Part shown: one piece after another, positions 62,625 through 64,000 of the stretch
How positions within the stretch are numbered: position 1 is the stretch's first letter
Layout of the letters: the number at the start of each line of letters is the position of its first letter
DNA from: Bombiscardovia apis
Lineage (GTDB): Bacteria > Actinomycetota > Actinomycetes > Actinomycetales > Bifidobacteriaceae
Direction: 5' to 3'
DNA length: 64,000 nucleotides
Assembly: GCF_033095945.1 (NCBI RefSeq)
Contig: NZ_AP026800.1
Coordinates: forward strand, 1,116,001-1,180,000
Translations under genes and position numbers: made by a program
Notes under the pieces: generated by a model
Database searches by the model: none
Told to the model about the DNA's origin: nothing
The model's input: only the letters and a program-made list of their open reading frames with translations

Positions 62625-64000
62625 TTAGTCTAGACCCAAACTCAGCTTGCCGCCGGGGATAGCCTCCAAGAGGTCCCTAGTATACTGCTGCTGCGGATGT
62701 TCGAAGACTTCATCGGTGGTGGCGTGCTCTACCAACTTGCCGTGCTGCATGACCACTACTTCATCTGCAATCTGGCGAACTACGGCCAAATCGTGGGTGA
62801 TGAAGAGATAGCTCAAACCACGCTCTGCCTGCAAATCGTTGAGCAGGCGCAGCACCTGATCCTGCACCAACACGTCGAGTGCCGACACGGCCTCGTCGCA
62901 GATGATGACATCTGGGTTCAGAGCCATAGCTCGAGCGATAGCGATACGCTGACGCTGACCGCCGGAGAGCTCGTTGGGATAACGACCCATCACCGAAGCT
63001 GGCATTTCTACCATTTCGAGCAGGTCTTTCACCCTCTGCCGGCGCGACTTCTTATCACCGATACCGTGAATGCGCAGCGGCTCTTCAATAGAGCGGTAGA
63101 TGGAGTACATCGGATCCAAAGAACCGTAAGGGTTCTGGAATACCGGCTGCACATGGCGTCGGAAGTCAAGCAATTGCTTGTTATTGAATTCAGCCGTGTC
63201 TTCGCCCTCATAGATGACCTTGCCGGAAGAGGGCTTAAGAAGGCGCAGAACCATGTTTGCAACCGTCGACTTACCCGAACCCGACTCGCCCACGATAGCC
63301 AGCGTTGTACCGCGTTTGACCGAGAAGGAGACATCGTCTACAGCCTTGAAGAGTTCCTTCTTGCGAGGCAAACGGAACTCACGGGTCAGATGCTCAACGG
63401 TAATGATGTGCTCACTCTTTTCGAGCGCCTGCTCACCCTTAACGTGATGCTCCATCAAGCTTTCAGCATCTTGGCCGTGCTCTTTGGCTGAGATAATACG
63501 CTGAGAAGCGAGGGAGGGAGCAGCGTTTACCAGTCGCTTGGTATAGGGATGCTGGGGATGCTGAAGCACATCGAGGCTGGGACCAGACTCCACTACCCTA
63601 CCCTTGTACATCACAACGATGTGCTGGGCGCGCTCAGCAGCCAAGCCCAAATCGTGAGTAATGAAGAGCACAGCAGTACCCAAGGAGTCAGTTAAACCTT
63701 GCAAGTGATCCAGAATCTTCTTCTGAACAGTCACGTCGAGAGCCGATGTGGGCTCGTCAGCAATCAGCAAGTCAGGTCGAGAGGCCAAGCCCATAGCAAT
63801 CAAAGCACGCTGACGCATACCGCCAGAGAACTCATGCGGATACTGACGGGCACGAGTTGCAGCATCCGGCAGACCAGCCTCAGACAACAGACCAGCTATA
63901 CGGTCATCCATGTCAGAACCGTTGACGTACTTCTTGGCAATAGCCCAAGCTTCGTCGTCACCAACGCCTGCCTTAATCAGGCTCTTGGCTACGCCCCAGC
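62625..64000 (-). CDS. Peptide/nickel ABC transporter with two fused ATPase domains (5' end outside window)
   Basis: The frame is open to base 64000, so the first part of domain 1 is missing. The visible 458 residues hold the signature (FSGGMRQRALIAM), Walker B ([13 protein letters not shown]) and switch histidine of the first ATPase. A linker follows, then a complete second ATPase (GESGSGKST; LSGGQRQRIAIARAM; VIICDEAVSALDV; LFITHDLAVV) and the C-terminal oligopeptide-transporter extension. This is the DppD-DppF fusion form that powers dipeptide/oligopeptide import. An internal ATG at 63911 is not the start. Confidence 0.9.
   Translation of the reverse strand, partial: WGVAKSLIKAGVGDDEAWAIAKKYVNGSDMDDRIAGLLSEAGLPDAATRARQYPHEFSGGMRQRALIAMGLASRPDLLIADEPTSALDVTVQKKILDHLQGLTDSLGTAVLFITHDLGLAAERAQHIVVMYKGRVVESGPSLDVLQHPQHPYTKRLVNAAPSLASQRIISAKEHGQDAESLMEHHVKGEQALEKSEHIITVEHLTREFRLPRKKELFKAVDDVSFSVKRGTTLAIVGESGSGKSTVANMVLRLLKPSSGKVIYEGEDTAEFNNKQLLDFRRHVQPVFQNPYGSLDPMYSIYRSIEEPLRIHGIGDKKSRRQRVKDLLEMVEMPASVMGRYPNELSGGQRQRIAIARAMALNPDVIICDEAVSALDVLVQDQVLRLLNDLQAERGLSYLFITHDLAVVRQIADEVVVMQHGKLVEHATTDEVFEHPQQQYTRDLLEAIPGGKLSLGLD

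Noticed and set aside
1-64000. Search by eye for tRNA genes, CRISPR arrays, insertion sequences, prophage and defence genes
   Set aside because: None found; intergenic regions are short and the genes are nearly all housekeeping. A covariance-model tRNA scan would be the decisive check.

Overview
The window looks like a chromosomal segment of a member of the Bifidobacteriaceae (Actinobacteria), moderately G+C rich. The evidence is gene content and order: the actinobacterial block ftsK-pgsA-cinA-clgR-DUF3046-recA-recX; the block sigA-parE / parC - phosphodiesterase - sepH / DUF4193-dut; DUF3710-DUF3159; a PknL-type PASTA kinase beside a polyprenyl synthase; and a gluABCD-type amino-acid importer beside aspS-hisS. 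Species cannot be resolved from sequence reading alone. The window is dense with housekeeping genes. I see no tRNA or rRNA gene, insertion sequence, prophage, CRISPR array or recognisable defence island.

Layout. 61-4238 (-): rarA and a DUF3516-type helicase. 4239-11120 (+): a sugar-uptake operon (lipoprotein binding protein, two permeases, ROK regulator, cytoplasmic GH20 hexosaminidase) behind a structured leader. 11128-14713 (-): glutamate/polar amino-acid importer gluABCD. 14820-18058 (-): hisS-aspS. 18149-19564 (+): DUF349 protein. 19691-22936 (-): DUF4193-dut, then the long Rel enzyme. 23106-33503: sepH (+), phosphodiesterase (-), parC (+), then DUF4192-sigA-parE (-). 33668-38514: polyprenyl synthase, PASTA kinase (+), PlsC (-), small membrane protein (+). 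38543-42462 (-): hpf and secA. 42646-43008 (+): rnpB, the RNase P RNA, whose 3' end runs into the recX stop codon. 43004-50397 (-): ftsK-pgsA-cinA-clgR-DUF3046-recA-recX with an SOS box. 50521-53554 (-): miaB-miaA and a MerR regulator. 53687-62536: small alarmone synthetase RelQ (+), aldo/keto reductase (-), Bax-inhibitor-1 protein (+), CtpE-like P-type ATPase with an overlapping truncated binding-protein lipoprotein, a 23S rRNA uracil methyltransferase, DUF3159 and DUF3710 (-). 62625-64000 (-): incomplete double-ATPase peptide transporter gene.

How it fits together. The window carries both subunits of topoisomerase IV, the primary sigma factor, Sec translocation ATPase, recombination/SOS genes, two (p)ppGpp enzymes, a ribosome hibernation factor and RNase P RNA, so it is mostly growth, stress and chromosome maintenance. 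The 4.4-11.1 kb operon is the main accessory metabolic module: import of an oligosaccharide probably containing N-acetylhexosamine and its cleavage inside the cell.

The less ordinary observations are mostly regulatory: mutually exclusive hairpins in the sugar-operon leader, a perfect Crp/GlxR-type site plus a second palindrome in front of clgR, a MerR-type operator in a promoter spacer, a perfect palindrome in front of hpf, overlapping divergent -10 boxes for hisS/DUF349, and a recurring pattern of -10-like hexamers 6-9 nt before start codons that suggests many leaderless mRNAs. Two proteins have odd architecture (GluD tail, ParE insertion), and one lipoprotein appears to be half of a binding protein. 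I did not find a clearly new multi-gene system.
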